Part shown: in pieces, positions 1 to 7,197 of the stretch
Numbering within the stretch: the stretch's first letter is position 1
Layout of the letters: every line of letters begins with the position of its first letter
Made by a program: the position numbers and the translations under genes
The notes under the pieces: generated by a model
Seen by the model: the letters and a program-made list of their open reading frames with translations, nothing else
Told to the model about the DNA's origin: nothing
Databases searched by the model: none
Assembly: GCA_014380705.1 (NCBI GenBank)
Contig: JACMJI010000351.1
Coordinates: 1 to 11,722, forward strand
Reading direction: 5' to 3'
Origin: Gorillibacterium sp.
GTDB lineage: Bacteria > Bacillota > Bacilli > Paenibacillales > NBRC-103111
DNA: 11,722 nucleotides

Positions 1-1
1 C

Positions 2-1012
2 CCTGCCCATAAGGAATTAAAAAGCCGTTATTTCCAAGCTGCCAAGAAAGCCCTCACGCGCTACAGTGAGTGGTATGGAAATTATCCTTACTCCACCTTA
101 TCTATTGTCGTCCCTCCGGCTAAAGGCAATGGAGCAGGAGGCATGGAATACCCGACCTTGATAACCGCCTGGGCTGCGACGAGTGCAGCTCCAGGACTTG
201 AGCTTGAACGGGTGGTCGTCCATGAAATCGGACATCAATGGTGGTATGGCATGGTTGCTTCCAATGAGTTTGAGGAAGCTTGGCTGGATGAAGGCTTTAC
301 TTCCTATGCAGAGGATAAGGTAATGGAGCACGAATACGGCCAGCTTCCAAACCTTACGATCGAAGCAAGCTACGTCACCCATCCTGTAGCCCTCAACACC
401 TTTTCTTGGGAATTTGGCTCAGATAGCCGTTACTCTGACAACGTGTATACACGAGGAAAACTTGTACTAAACGCAATTGAGCAACAAGTTGGCAAAGCGA
501 AGATGGATTTGGTGCTCAAAAGGTACTTCCAACTTTACAAATTCAAGCATCCGAACTCAGAAAATTTCCAGAGGGTTGTTGAAGACGTAACCAAGCAGAA
601 TTGGTCTGACTTTTTTGAGGCTTATGTATATGGCGGTATGATGTCGGATTATTCTGTAGACGGAATCAAGGTACAGAAAACAAAAACAACGGATGGTAAA
701 GCCTCATATGAAAGCAATGTCCTCATTCGCAAGCTTGGCGGGCCTTGGCCCTCTGTTCCCGTTCGTTTTCACTTTAGTGATGGTACCGTTAAAGATCGTG
801 TCTTGGAAAATGAGTCGGGTGACATGCTGTACAAACTGGTGCATACGGCCCCAATTAATTGGGTGCAGATTGACCCCAAGCACACACTCGTTTTGGAAGG
901 TGGACAAATCAATAACTTTTTAAAGACAGACATAGATTCCAAGTGGGGCGTTCGCGTGGGTGTGGGGCTGCAAAAATTAATCGAGACCCTGATTAGCGGG
1001 CTCGTATGGTGA
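2..1012 (+). CDS. M1-family zinc aminopeptidase, 5'-truncated
   Basis: Partial gene: the frame is open from base 2, so the N-terminus lies left of the window and 336 residues are visible. It is an M1 (gluzincin) metallopeptidase that removes N-terminal residues from peptides. Window residues 46-51 carry the exopeptidase motif GGMEYP (the GAMEN equivalent). The zinc site HEIGH is at 74-78, and 18 residues later the third zinc ligand Glu97 sits in WLDEGF. A downstream YTRGKLVL segment supplies the expected tyrosine. All catalytic residues in view are intact. An ATG at 143 is the Met of GGMEYP, inside the domain, and is not a start. The stop lies 10 bases before the start of the next gene, so the two are probably co-transcribed. 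Family assignment is firm; substrate and membrane association cannot be judged without the N-terminus. Confidence 0.93.
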   Translation, partial: PAHKELKSRYFQAAKKALTRYSEWYGNYPYSTLSIVVPPAKGNGAGGMEYPTLITAWAATSAAPGLELERVVVHEIGHQWWYGMVASNEFEEAWLDEGFTSYAEDKVMEHEYGQLPNLTIEASYVTHPVALNTFSWEFGSDSRYSDNVYTRGKLVLNAIEQQVGKAKMDLVLKRYFQLYKFKHPNSENFQRVVEDVTKQNWSDFFEAYVYGGMMSDYSVDGIKVQKTKTTDGKASYESNVLIRKLGGPWPSVPVRFHFSDGTVKDRVLENESGDMLYKLVHTAPINWVQIDPKHTLVLEGGQINNFLKTDIDSKWGVRVGVGLQKLIETLISGLVW

Positions 1013-1022
1013 GGTGAATCAG

Positions 1023-1850
1023 ATGCTAAAACATATTAAGCAGGGATTAACTGCAGCCTGGCATCAACCTTTTCTACTGGTGACATTGTTTATTTATCGT
1101 TTCGCCTGGGGCTTCGCCATCTATCGTCTCATTGTCTCCCAGGTCATACCCCTTCTACACCGTTACCCAGGAGAAGGGGGACCTGTTGACCAATCCCAGT
1201 TATTTCTCATTGAAAGTGAGATCCGTTTAACCAAAACCAATGTTTTAGAGGAATACCTGTGGCTGCTGCTTATCCTATTGGTCATCCGTATGCTTATAAC
1301 CCCTCTGCTGAACGCTGGTGTATTCTATTCTCTAGCCAACACCCATCTCAACTCCGGTTATCGATTCTTCAAGGGAATGAAGTCATTAGGCGGCGCTTTT
1401 TATTTATTCTACGCAGTGCGCACTCTTCTAACGCTGCTCCCTTTGTACTTCCTTGCCCCCCAACTGAAAAGACTGTTTGGGGATCTGCCAACAACCATTG
1501 ATCATCGAAACTTGCTCCTACTCTATGTTGCAATCTTCCTAGTCTACAGCTACTTACTTTATCTTCTGTTTCTTCATATCCAGTTTGGTCGAACATTTGG
1601 AAGTGGGCTTCTTCCTACGCTTCTAAGGTCAATTAAGGGGATGCTTCCCATTATAGGCGTTGCTGTTCTCTTGTTGGCTCTATCAGGTCTGGCATCTGGA
1701 ATAATGCTCACTACCGTGTTGCTCGATGCCGGGCTCTGGACCTTTATACTCTACCAAGCGTATGGCTTTGTTGGCACTCTCTTTGCTTTGTGGGGGATAA
1801 CATCCCAGCACGAGGTCTTTGAAGAAGCTGTTGATGGGTACAAATGCTGA
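1023..1850 (+). CDS. Polytopic membrane protein of unknown function
   Basis: A 275-residue hydrophobic protein with about six membrane segments, near residues 15-45, 78-104, 122-146, 163-187, 206-232 and 236-258. A polar loop (46-76) lies after the first segment. I do not recognise the family and see no catalytic motif. The start is placed at ATG 1023 because AGGTGA at 1012-1017 lies 5 bases ahead; a GTG at 1014 would sit inside that ribosome site. The gene follows the M1 peptidase stop by 10 bases and precedes a strong terminator, so the two probably form the end of one operon. The pairing suggests, but does not prove, a membrane partner for the peptidase. Confidence 0.85.
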   Translation: MLKHIKQGLTAAWHQPFLLVTLFIYRFAWGFAIYRLIVSQVIPLLHRYPGEGGPVDQSQLFLIESEIRLTKTNVLEEYLWLLLILLVIRMLITPLLNAGVFYSLANTHLNSGYRFFKGMKSLGGAFYLFYAVRTLLTLLPLYFLAPQLKRLFGDLPTTIDHRNLLLLYVAIFLVYSYLLYLLFLHIQFGRTFGSGLLPTLLRSIKGMLPIIGVAVLLLALSGLASGIMLTTVLLDAGLWTFILYQAYGFVGTLFALWGITSQHEVFEEAVDGYKC

Positions 1851-1923
1851 CAAGCCTGTATGATGACGTTTATTCTCTTAAAAAGGTTCTTGCGTTCACA
1901 ATATTGTCAAAAACAAAATGACG

Positions 1924-1967
1924 AAAGCCTTTTCTCCGTAATTTCCGCGGAATGAAGGCTTTTTTTA
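1924..1967 (+). terminator. Rho-independent terminator of the peptidase/membrane-protein operon
   Basis: AAAGCCTT (1924-1931) pairs with AAGGCTTT (1955-1962), with an inner TTCCGCGGAA palindrome in the loop region, followed by a T run ending at 1967. It lies 74 bases after the membrane-protein stop. Confidence 0.85.
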
Positions 1968-1993
1968 CGTTTACCATAGCTTATTCTTCAGCC

Positions 1994-2023
1994 TTTTCAT
2001 GCGTCATGTCAGGAATTTATAAT
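1994..2023 (+). promoter_or_regulatory. Candidate sigma-A promoter for the riboswitch-controlled hydrolase gene
   Basis: A perfect TATAAT at 2018-2023 is preceded by TTTTCA at 1994-1999 (4 of 6 to consensus) with an 18-base spacer. Transcription would begin near 2030, giving a leader of about 210 bases that contains the whole riboswitch. Position and -10 are convincing; the -35 is weak. Confidence 0.5.
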
Positions 2024-2103
2024 TTATTTGTTAAGTTGCAGGAAGGAAAATAAAGGTTAAGGGAGAATTATGTTTCTTATGACAAAAACCTAGACTTTGG
2101 TCG

Positions 2104-2232
2104 AGTCAAAAATTGCCGAATTTCCATTTTGGAAAACGGGGGAAATCATTACCGGGTGAATTGATTCTGCAATCAAGAATCATAGGGAACCTCAACCGAA
2201 CCCTCAAGCTAACCTCGTAGGCACCGGGAGGC
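2104..2232 (+). promoter_or_regulatory. c-di-AMP riboswitch (ydaO-yuaA type)
   Basis: The leader carries the conserved blocks of the ydaO class in order: TTGCCGAATTTCC, GGGGGAAATC, CCGGGTGAATTGATTC, ATAGGGAACC, then CCGAACCC, AGCTAACC and CGTAGGC. TGCC (2114-2117) closes on GGCA (2220-2223) as helix P1. Variable hairpins are TTTCCA/TGGAAA (2121-2135) and TTGATT/AATCAA (2161-2176). The class senses cyclic di-AMP and commonly controls cell-wall hydrolase and osmotic or K+ transport genes, usually turning them off when the ligand is abundant. The downstream gene here is exactly such a hydrolase. No U-tailed terminator lies between aptamer and start codon. The ribosome site GGGAGG (2226-2231) abuts P1, so control of translation is more likely than attenuation (inference). 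Confidence 0.92.
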
Positions 2233-2240
2233 GTAATGTT

Positions 2241-2708
2241 TTGAAGAAAGCTTTGACGATTTTTTTGGGTTTGATTTTATCACTTAGTTTTATGATGGGA
2301 AGCGCTTTCGCGGATTCATCAACAAAGCTGGATAAGAAAGTGGACAAACTGATTGGCATTGACTATGTATATGGTGGAACGACAACCAAAGGCTTTGATT
2401 GTTCGGGCTTTACCATGTATATCTTTAACCAGTTCGGTATTGACTTAAGCCGCAGTTCCAGAGAACAAGCTAAGACAGGTAAAACCGTTGATCAAGACAA
2501 TCTTCGGGCTGGTGATCTCGTATTCTTCGAAACCGGCGGTAACGGAATATCTCATGTAGGTATTTATTTGGGAGACGGTGTATTCGTTCATTCGTCCTCC
2601 AATAATGGTGTCATCAGGAACCGCTTGAGCGAAGCTTATTATGCCAAGCGCTACGTCACCTCACGTCGGATCCTCACCAATGAACAATATGAGGATTTCG
2701 CCAAATAA
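2241..2708 (+). CDS. Secreted NlpC/P60 peptidoglycan endopeptidase
   Basis: A 155-residue exported cell-wall hydrolase that should cut peptide stems of peptidoglycan. Residues 1-24 are a signal peptide (MKK, hydrophobic core, cleavage after AFA). The rest is a single NlpC/P60 domain with no separate SH3 or LysM wall-binding module. The catalytic set is visible: Cys54 in DCSGF, His105 in SHVGIYLG and His117 as the polar third residue in VHSSS. The start is TTG at 2241, 9 bases after GGGAGG. An ATG at 2236 is out of frame and stops after two codons. The gene stands alone behind its own promoter and c-di-AMP riboswitch, so its synthesis should follow c-di-AMP level, linking wall turnover to turgor. 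A bidirectional terminator follows. Family very sure; exact bond cut not determined. Confidence 0.95.
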   Translation: MKKALTIFLGLILSLSFMMGSAFADSSTKLDKKVDKLIGIDYVYGGTTTKGFDCSGFTMYIFNQFGIDLSRSSREQAKTGKTVDQDNLRAGDLVFFETGGNGISHVGIYLGDGVFVHSSSNNGVIRNRLSEAYYAKRYVTSRRILTNEQYEDFAK

Positions 2709-2712
2709 TTGC

Positions 2713-2759
2713 AAAAACCCTGTAAACCCAGGCATGATCCCGGGCTTACAGGGTTTTTT
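2713..2759. terminator. Bidirectional terminator between the hydrolase and Dabb genes
   Basis: AAAAACCCTGTAA (2713-2725) pairs perfectly with TTACAGGGTTTTT (2746-2758), with CCC/GGG inside the loop. A runs on the left and T runs on the right let it act on both strands between two convergent genes. Confidence 0.92.
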
Positions 2760-2776
2760 CACATTTATTCACACAA

Positions 2777-3079
2777 TTATAATTTATAATCAATCTCCAA
2801 AAACCGTGTTACTTCATTAATCCAGCGGCTTTCAACAAAATCAACATGGTTAGGGTGCGTATTATACGACTCATAATCATCATGGCTCGCAAATTCCATT
2901 GAAAAACCGTAAGAGTAGTCATTTTTGGGGCTGACCTGCCGGTATACGCGGAAATTCTGGACAACGGGTATTGCACTCAAAGCCGTTCTCCCATCCTCGA
3001 GAAACTGCTCTGCTTTTTCGGAACCTGATTCATGCTTCAGGCAAAAAATAACGGAATGCTGGATCCATTCTTTGGACAT
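2777..3079 (-). CDS. Dabb (stress-responsive A/B barrel) domain protein
   Basis: A 100-residue cytosolic protein consisting of one Dabb domain, a dimeric ferredoxin-like alpha/beta barrel. The family pattern is clear: an N-terminal IQHSVIFCLK strand, a central helix ending SAIPVVQNF, then YSYGFSMEF, a DDYESY helix and the HPNHVDFV motif with His75 and His78. Known members range from plant stress proteins to small enzymes, so no reaction can be assigned. The start is ATG 3079 (MSKEW), 10 bases after AGAGGAG; the frame extends 18 codons further upstream, but those residues precede the domain and have no better ribosome site. It is monocistronic and divergent from the gene at 3280. Confidence 0.85.
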   Translation of the reverse strand: MSKEWIQHSVIFCLKHESGSEKAEQFLEDGRTALSAIPVVQNFRVYRQVSPKNDYSYGFSMEFASHDDYESYNTHPNHVDFVESRWINEVTRFLEIDYKL

Positions 3080-3279
3080 GTCGCTCTCGCTCCTCTGCTC
3101 ATTTTTACGGGGAAATCGCGTCATTATCATCATATCACATATCCAATCCTAAGATAAAAACTTCCTCGACTATGGTCAATGAAAGAAACCCAACTAAAGG
3201 TGGTTCCAAAAAATTTGATTTTGATATAAGGTATAGATGTAAGAATTAATGTTTTATTCGAATGGACGGGGGTCTATAC

Positions 3280-3843
3280 ATGAATGCAGAGAAGTGTATT
3301 TACGTGCTTCTTACAGATACGGGTACAATATTTACTCGTATGATCAAATTGGTAACCAAAGCTCCCCTGAATCATGCATCTATAGCTTTTGATGAGCATC
3401 TAAGTGAAGTATATAGCTTTGGAAGAAAGAACCCGGGAAATCCTTTTATTGGTGGTTTCGTGAAGGAAGACATGACGAGCAAGCTATTTGTCAGTGCCTC
3501 TTGCGCTTTATATTGCTATAAAGTCAGTGACCAAACCTATGAACACATGCGAGCATCAATCCGACAGATGGAATTGGAGAAGCAGAGCTACAAATATAAC
3601 CTGCTGGGGCTGTTCGGACTCCTCCTGAATATAAAATACGAACGCAAACATGCCTACTTCTGCTCGCAATTTGTTGCGGCTGTATTTGAAGAGAACGGAG
3701 TTGTCATTGCTGGCAAGCCCTCCTCAATGGTCAGACCAGGCGACTTCACCGAAGTACCGGAGTTTAACCTTGTTTACGATGGTCCGCTAAATCTGTATGT
3801 GCAGCAGCCTCTAAGCGGCATACCCTATGTCAGGACTGCCTAA
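3280..3843 (+). CDS. Circularly permuted NlpC/P60-like protein (YiiX/YebB type)
   Basis: A 187-residue protein with no signal peptide or clear membrane segment. His32 in NHASIAFD comes first and Cys128 in YFCSQFV comes about 96 residues later. This His-then-Cys order is the reverse of ordinary NlpC/P60 enzymes and marks the permuted papain-like group (YiiX/YebB, LRAT-like). The core also carries a late PGDF turn (153-156). Members are predicted thiol hydrolases or acyltransferases acting on amides or lipids; the substrate here is unknown. ATG 3280 is preferred because GGGGGT at 3268-3273 precedes it; ATG 3262 is in frame but has no ribosome site. The gene is single, divergent from the Dabb gene and followed by a strong terminator. 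Confidence 0.8.
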   Translation: MNAEKCIYVLLTDTGTIFTRMIKLVTKAPLNHASIAFDEHLSEVYSFGRKNPGNPFIGGFVKEDMTSKLFVSASCALYCYKVSDQTYEHMRASIRQMELEKQSYKYNLLGLFGLLLNIKYERKHAYFCSQFVAAVFEENGVVIAGKPSSMVRPGDFTEVPEFNLVYDGPLNLYVQQPLSGIPYVRTA

Positions 3844-3891
3844 GGGTTATTACAGAGTATGAATCTCCCTGGAACCCGTGCCAGGCCATTC

Positions 3892-3932
3892 AAAAACGCC
3901 AATCCGCTCTTAGGGAGCAGATTGGCGTTTTT
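3892..3932. terminator. Bidirectional terminator between the permuted NlpC gene and the chemoreceptor gene
   Basis: AAAAACGCCAATC (3892-3904) pairs with GATTGGCGTTTTT (3920-3932). After a C/A mismatch the stem continues with GCTC (3906-3909) and GAGC (3915-3918). A and T tails on the two sides serve both convergent genes. Confidence 0.92.
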
Positions 3933-3974
3933 GGCTTGCTAATTCATAAAGAACGGAGTAGATGCTTCGTTGTA

Positions 3975-5975
3975 CTATTTTTTATCTTGCAGATTAAATT
4001 TTTCGAGTTTACCCTGCATATCTCCGGCCATAACTGACAGCCCTGCCGCCGAGGTTGCGATCTCTTCCAGTGAAGCGAGGTTCTCCTGACTGGCTGCATT
4101 CACATTCAGGAAGGAGTGCAGTGTTTCCGCCGAAGTACTCGCCATTTCTTGGACAGACGCGGCTATTTCCTCGGCACTAGCGGACATCTGCTCCGTAATT
4201 GCCGATACATCATGGATTTGTTCCGCAATCTGCTGCGTAGAAGACTCGATATAAGCAAATGCTTGCCTTGCCTCCATCGTAACACTGAAGCCCTGCTCAA
4301 CATCAGCTGCAACCTTATTCTTCATGACATCAAATACAGTGCCAATAAGACCCGTCATTTCTTTAATTGTTCCTTGAATTTGTTCAGCCGTGATTGTCGT
4401 TTGATCCGCAAGCTTGCGAACCTCTCCGGCCACCACTGCAAAACCCCTGCCGTGTTCACCGGCGCGTGCCGCTTCAATTGCCGCATTCAATGATAACAGG
4501 TTCGTCTGTCCAGAAATAGTTGTTATCGCAGTACTCATAATGGATACTTTCTCACTGAGTGCATACAATTGCTCGACCAGATTGCTGGATTCTTGAACAG
4601 ACTCACGGATCGCTCCCATCTGCTGAGTAACACTCTCCACTTTATCGCTTCCGAGACGTACATCTTTCTCTGTCTTCGTGGAGGATTCGACAATTTTCTC
4701 TGCAGACTCGGCAATTTTCTGGATGCCCTGTGTCATTTCATCCATCGTCTTTGAAATATCCTCCGAGGAAGTAGCCTGCTGCTCGACACTTATTGCCGAC
4801 TCCTGGATAAGACGGTTTACATACTCAACCGACCGGGTATTCTCCTCTGTACTAGCCGTTAGCTGCTCACTAGATGCAGCAAGCTGCCCCGACGTGTCTG
4901 TCATATTAAGTACCATATGGCGCAGCGATGCAACCATAGCGTTATAATTTGTAGCTAGTTCCCCGATTTCATCATGCCGTTTCGTAAGAACCTGCTCATT
5001 AAGATACCCCTCGCTGACGCGTTTAGCTGAGCGATTTAAAGCCTCTATCGGATTTGTCATTCGACGAATGACAAAGAATAACACGAGAGTCGCACCAACT
5101 ATTGAAAGAGCCAATACGATGAGGGAGATGTTGATGATGGGCTTAGATGCTTCACTATATTCAGTTAAAGGAAGAACTCCGACTAGCTTAAAGCCCGTTA
5201 ACTTATTCGTCACAAAGTATCCCTGTTGTCTGACACCTGTTTCAGGATGATTATAGTCCAAATTTCCAAACTCTTTTTCTTGAATCTTCTTCTGATAATC
5301 TCCCTTGGCTTCTTCTCCTACGGAAATTGTCGGATGGGAAATGAACTTGCTGCTGCGATCGATCACATAGACATACCCACTTGAACCGATTTTGACTTCT
5401 CTAATCATTTTATTGATCTGTTCCAGACTGAGACATATGGTTAATGCACCTTTTCCATCCGGAAATGAAACAGAAATAGCCAAGATATATTTACCTGTCG
5501 TTGCCGATTTCGAAGGTTCCGGGATGATGACTTTACCTGGTGTCTTCATTGCATTCTTATACCAGTCCCTAGTACGGGGATCATATTCACCCTTCTTAGG
5601 GTCGGGAGACTTCATCCAGGCACCGTTATCGTTGCCAAGCGTTAAAATCTCCATCTCCTTGTGCTCCAGCATGAACTTATCCATCAACTTTTGAACCTCG
5701 GCTGACTTTTTGTCGACGTCCAGGGAGGATATCTGGAATGCCAGCATATTAGCATTCGCAATCTGTGCTTGAATGGTCTGATCTATAATATTGTTAAGCA
5801 GACTGATGCTAGACTTGGTGGACTCCCCCATCTTTAACTCAAGCTGTTTATTCGCACTATTGACCGAGAACATGGCTACTAATACATTCGGAATGATTAA
5901 CAAGATGATGACGATCAGCAATAACCTGCTTCTAAGCCTTTTAACTTTAATAAGATCATACAATTTTTGTTTCAA
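3975..5975 (-). CDS. Methyl-accepting chemotaxis protein (dCache-HAMP-MA)
   Basis: A 666-residue chemoreceptor that senses extracellular ligands and controls CheA through CheW. Order: a short cytoplasmic N-terminus, membrane segment 1 at about 18-38, an extracellular dCache_1 domain at about 40-278, membrane segment 2 at about 282-302, HAMP at about 303-355, then a long coiled-coil MA domain. The signalling tip is intact at about 488-525 ([18 protein letters not shown] followed by [16 protein letters not shown]). The ligand pocket has YDPRTRDWY (131-139), typical of dCache_1. However, the EPYVDASTG stretch I recall from amino-acid receptors reads EPSKSATTG, so two ligand contacts are changed. 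The start is TTG 5975, 8 bases after AAGGAG; an ATG just upstream is out of frame. The gene is monocistronic, adjacent to the purine or nucleoside importer and on the same strand. Confidence 0.95.
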   Translation of the reverse strand: MKQKLYDLIKVKRLRSRLLLIVIILLIIPNVLVAMFSVNSANKQLELKMGESTKSSISLLNNIIDQTIQAQIANANMLAFQISSLDVDKKSAEVQKLMDKFMLEHKEMEILTLGNDNGAWMKSPDPKKGEYDPRTRDWYKNAMKTPGKVIIPEPSKSATTGKYILAISVSFPDGKGALTICLSLEQINKMIREVKIGSSGYVYVIDRSSKFISHPTISVGEEAKGDYQKKIQEKEFGNLDYNHPETGVRQQGYFVTNKLTGFKLVGVLPLTEYSEASKPIINISLIVLALSIVGATLVLFFVIRRMTNPIEALNRSAKRVSEGYLNEQVLTKRHDEIGELATNYNAMVASLRHMVLNMTDTSGQLAASSEQLTASTEENTRSVEYVNRLIQESAISVEQQATSSEDISKTMDEMTQGIQKIAESAEKIVESSTKTEKDVRLGSDKVESVTQQMGAIRESVQESSNLVEQLYALSEKVSIMSTAITTISGQTNLLSLNAAIEAARAGEHGRGFAVVAGEVRKLADQTTITAEQIQGTIKEMTGLIGTVFDVMKNKVAADVEQGFSVTMEARQAFAYIESSTQQIAEQIHDVSAITEQMSASAEEIAASVQEMASTSAETLHSFLNVNAASQENLASLEEIATSAAGLSVMAGDMQGKLEKFNLQDKK

Positions 5976-6036
5976 TTCTCATACTCCTTCTCATGTCGCT
6001 TTCTCTAAAGTTGCATAACGATTTGCTAACTTTATA

Positions 6037-6068
6037 CTTATACCATTACTTTCGACATATTCCGTCAA
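6037..6068 (-). promoter_or_regulatory. Candidate extended -10 promoter for the chemoreceptor gene
   Basis: On the minus strand TGGTATAAG (6045-6037) is an extended -10, and TTGACG (6068-6063) lies 20 bases upstream. That spacing is too long for an ideal -35, but extended -10 sites tolerate this. It gives a leader of about 55 bases. I found no good sigma-D (motility) site. Confidence 0.35.
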
Positions 6069-6117
6069 AAACTTCATATCTAATATATTCCATTCAAATT
6101 TATTTCTTTCGGAAAGC

Positions 6118-6150
6118 AAAAAGAATATGCCCCGCCGATTCAGAGGCATA
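6118..6150 (-). terminator. Rho-independent terminator of the ABC importer operon
   Basis: On the minus strand TATGCCTC (6150-6143) pairs with GGGGCATA (6133-6126) over 8 bp, one of them G-U, with a 9-base loop. TTCTTTTT (6125-6118) follows. It lies about 118 bases after the last permease stop, beyond repeat copy A, and ahead of the chemoreceptor promoter. Confidence 0.75.
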
Positions 6151-6160
6151 CCCTTTGGAC

Positions 6161-6202
6161 AAGGATAAACGCCTTTCGGCGTCCTTTAACGCTGTACGTT
6201 TA
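6161..6202 (+). repeat. Dispersed hairpin repeat, copy A
   Basis: A 42-bp copy of a three-copy repeat that begins AAGGATAAACGCC and ends CGTTTA. Outer arms TAAACG/CGTTTA and inner arms CGGCGT/ACGCTG can pair. An alternative small hairpin ACGCC-TTTC-GGCGT also forms. It lies in the 3' untranslated region of the importer operon, antisense to it. It matches copy C at 36 of 42 positions. Confidence 0.75.
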
Positions 6203-6267
6203 CCAATTCGGAATCAGAATCCACCTTATTCAAAAAATTATAAATTCTGATGTAAGAACAAATCCAA

Positions 6268-7194
6268 TTAATTTCGTTGCTCACGAATATAGGGAATCCC
6301 GAGTGACTCCGGTGTTCCTGATGGCTTATTGCGATTGCGCCAGCCCAGATACATGAGTACCAAGATTGTTACAACATAAGGAATCATCTTAAGGAAATAC
6401 GGTGGAATATGACTGCCCACAAGCTGAATGCGAAAACCCAACGAGTCGAGAATTCCGAAGAAATAGGAGCAGAACAGTGCCCGAAGTGGATTCCATCTCG
6501 CAAAGATGACCAGAGCGATAGCGATCCAACCCCTTCCTGAGACCATGCCTTCCTTCCAGCTTGGCGCGTAGGTCAGCAACAAATCTGCACCCGCAAGACC
6601 GATCATCATGCAGCCGCCAATAACATAAGCATAGCGGGATAGCTGCACCCGGATGCCCATTACATCTGCAGTCGCCGGATTGTCTCCGATAGCGCGTAGA
6701 TGTAAGCCCCAAGAGGTACGATGAATCAGCAGATGGAGTATAATGACGAACAAGATACTTACCCAGGTCAACACATCAAGTCTACTAAATACATCACCGA
6801 TGAATGGTACAGGCTTTAGCCAAGGTAGTTCTAGCTTAGGCGAGGTTCCTGGAAGCGGCAAACCACTAACGGATTTACCTAGGTATGCACTAAATCCGCT
6901 TCCAAACAGAGTCATGGCAAGCCCCGTCATCGTCTGGTTCGCACGAAGTGTAACGGTGATAAAGGCATGCATCAGTCCGAGAACAGCTGTAATGGCGACA
7001 GCAGCCAGAAGCGCTAGAATTAAACTGCCTGTGCGCATATAGGTCAAACAGGTAGTCACGGCTCCCATGAGCATTAAGCCTTCTGCACCAAGCTGTATAA
7101 TTCCGGCACGTTCATTAAGAATCCCGCCCAGTGTAGCCAAGAGAAGTGGTGTGCCTGCCGCGATGGCAGCTACCAGCAATGCTGTAAAGTTCAT
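6268..7194 (-). CDS. BMP-type ABC transporter permease 2 (NupQ/YufQ-like)
   Basis: A 308-residue integral membrane subunit of the nucleoside or purine importer, with about 8-10 hydrophobic segments. The N-terminal motif ILNERAGIIQLGAEGLML (about 25-42) is the signature of BPD_transp_2 permeases of the BMP/CUT2 group. LRAIGDNPATADVMGI (about 166-181) is the cytoplasmic coupling loop that contacts the ATPase. It is the shorter of the two permeases and would form half of the channel. The start is ATG 7194, with AAGGAGG 8 bases ahead lying inside the end of the preceding permease gene; the gap between the genes is only 3 bases, so translation is coupled. It is the last gene of the operon. Bacillus NupQ is the nearest named relative by organisation. 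Confidence 0.92.
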   Translation of the reverse strand: MNFTALLVAAIAAGTPLLLATLGGILNERAGIIQLGAEGLMLMGAVTTCLTYMRTGSLILALLAAVAITAVLGLMHAFITVTLRANQTMTGLAMTLFGSGFSAYLGKSVSGLPLPGTSPKLELPWLKPVPFIGDVFSRLDVLTWVSILFVIILHLLIHRTSWGLHLRAIGDNPATADVMGIRVQLSRYAYVIGGCMMIGLAGADLLLTYAPSWKEGMVSGRGWIAIALVIFARWNPLRALFCSYFFGILDSLGFRIQLVGSHIPPYFLKMIPYVVTILVLMYLGWRNRNKPSGTPESLGIPYIREQRN

Positions 7195-7197
7195 AAC

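Noticed and set aside
98..382. Minus-strand frame of 94 codons across the M1 peptidase
   Set aside because: It overlaps the zinc-site coding region, has no ribosome site and no recognisable protein; a shadow of the real gene.
3204..3237. Promoter for the permuted NlpC gene (TTCCAA with TATAAG or TATAGA)
   Set aside because: Spacers are 15 or 22 bases, both outside the normal range; no confident call.
4116..4947. Several plus-strand frames antisense to the chemoreceptor
   Set aside because: Their Cys/Arg/Ser-rich translations are typical of antisense shadows of MA-domain repeats; no ribosome sites.
6161..6202. Repeat copies as integron attC sites or insertion-sequence ends
   Set aside because: No GTTRRRY/RYYYAAC core, no transposase or integrase gene and no target duplications visible.
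6231..6250. Shared ATTCTGAT-TA string downstream of repeat copies A and C as an extension of the repeat
   Set aside because: The distance from the repeat differs (about 41 versus 11 bases) and the string is short and AT-rich.
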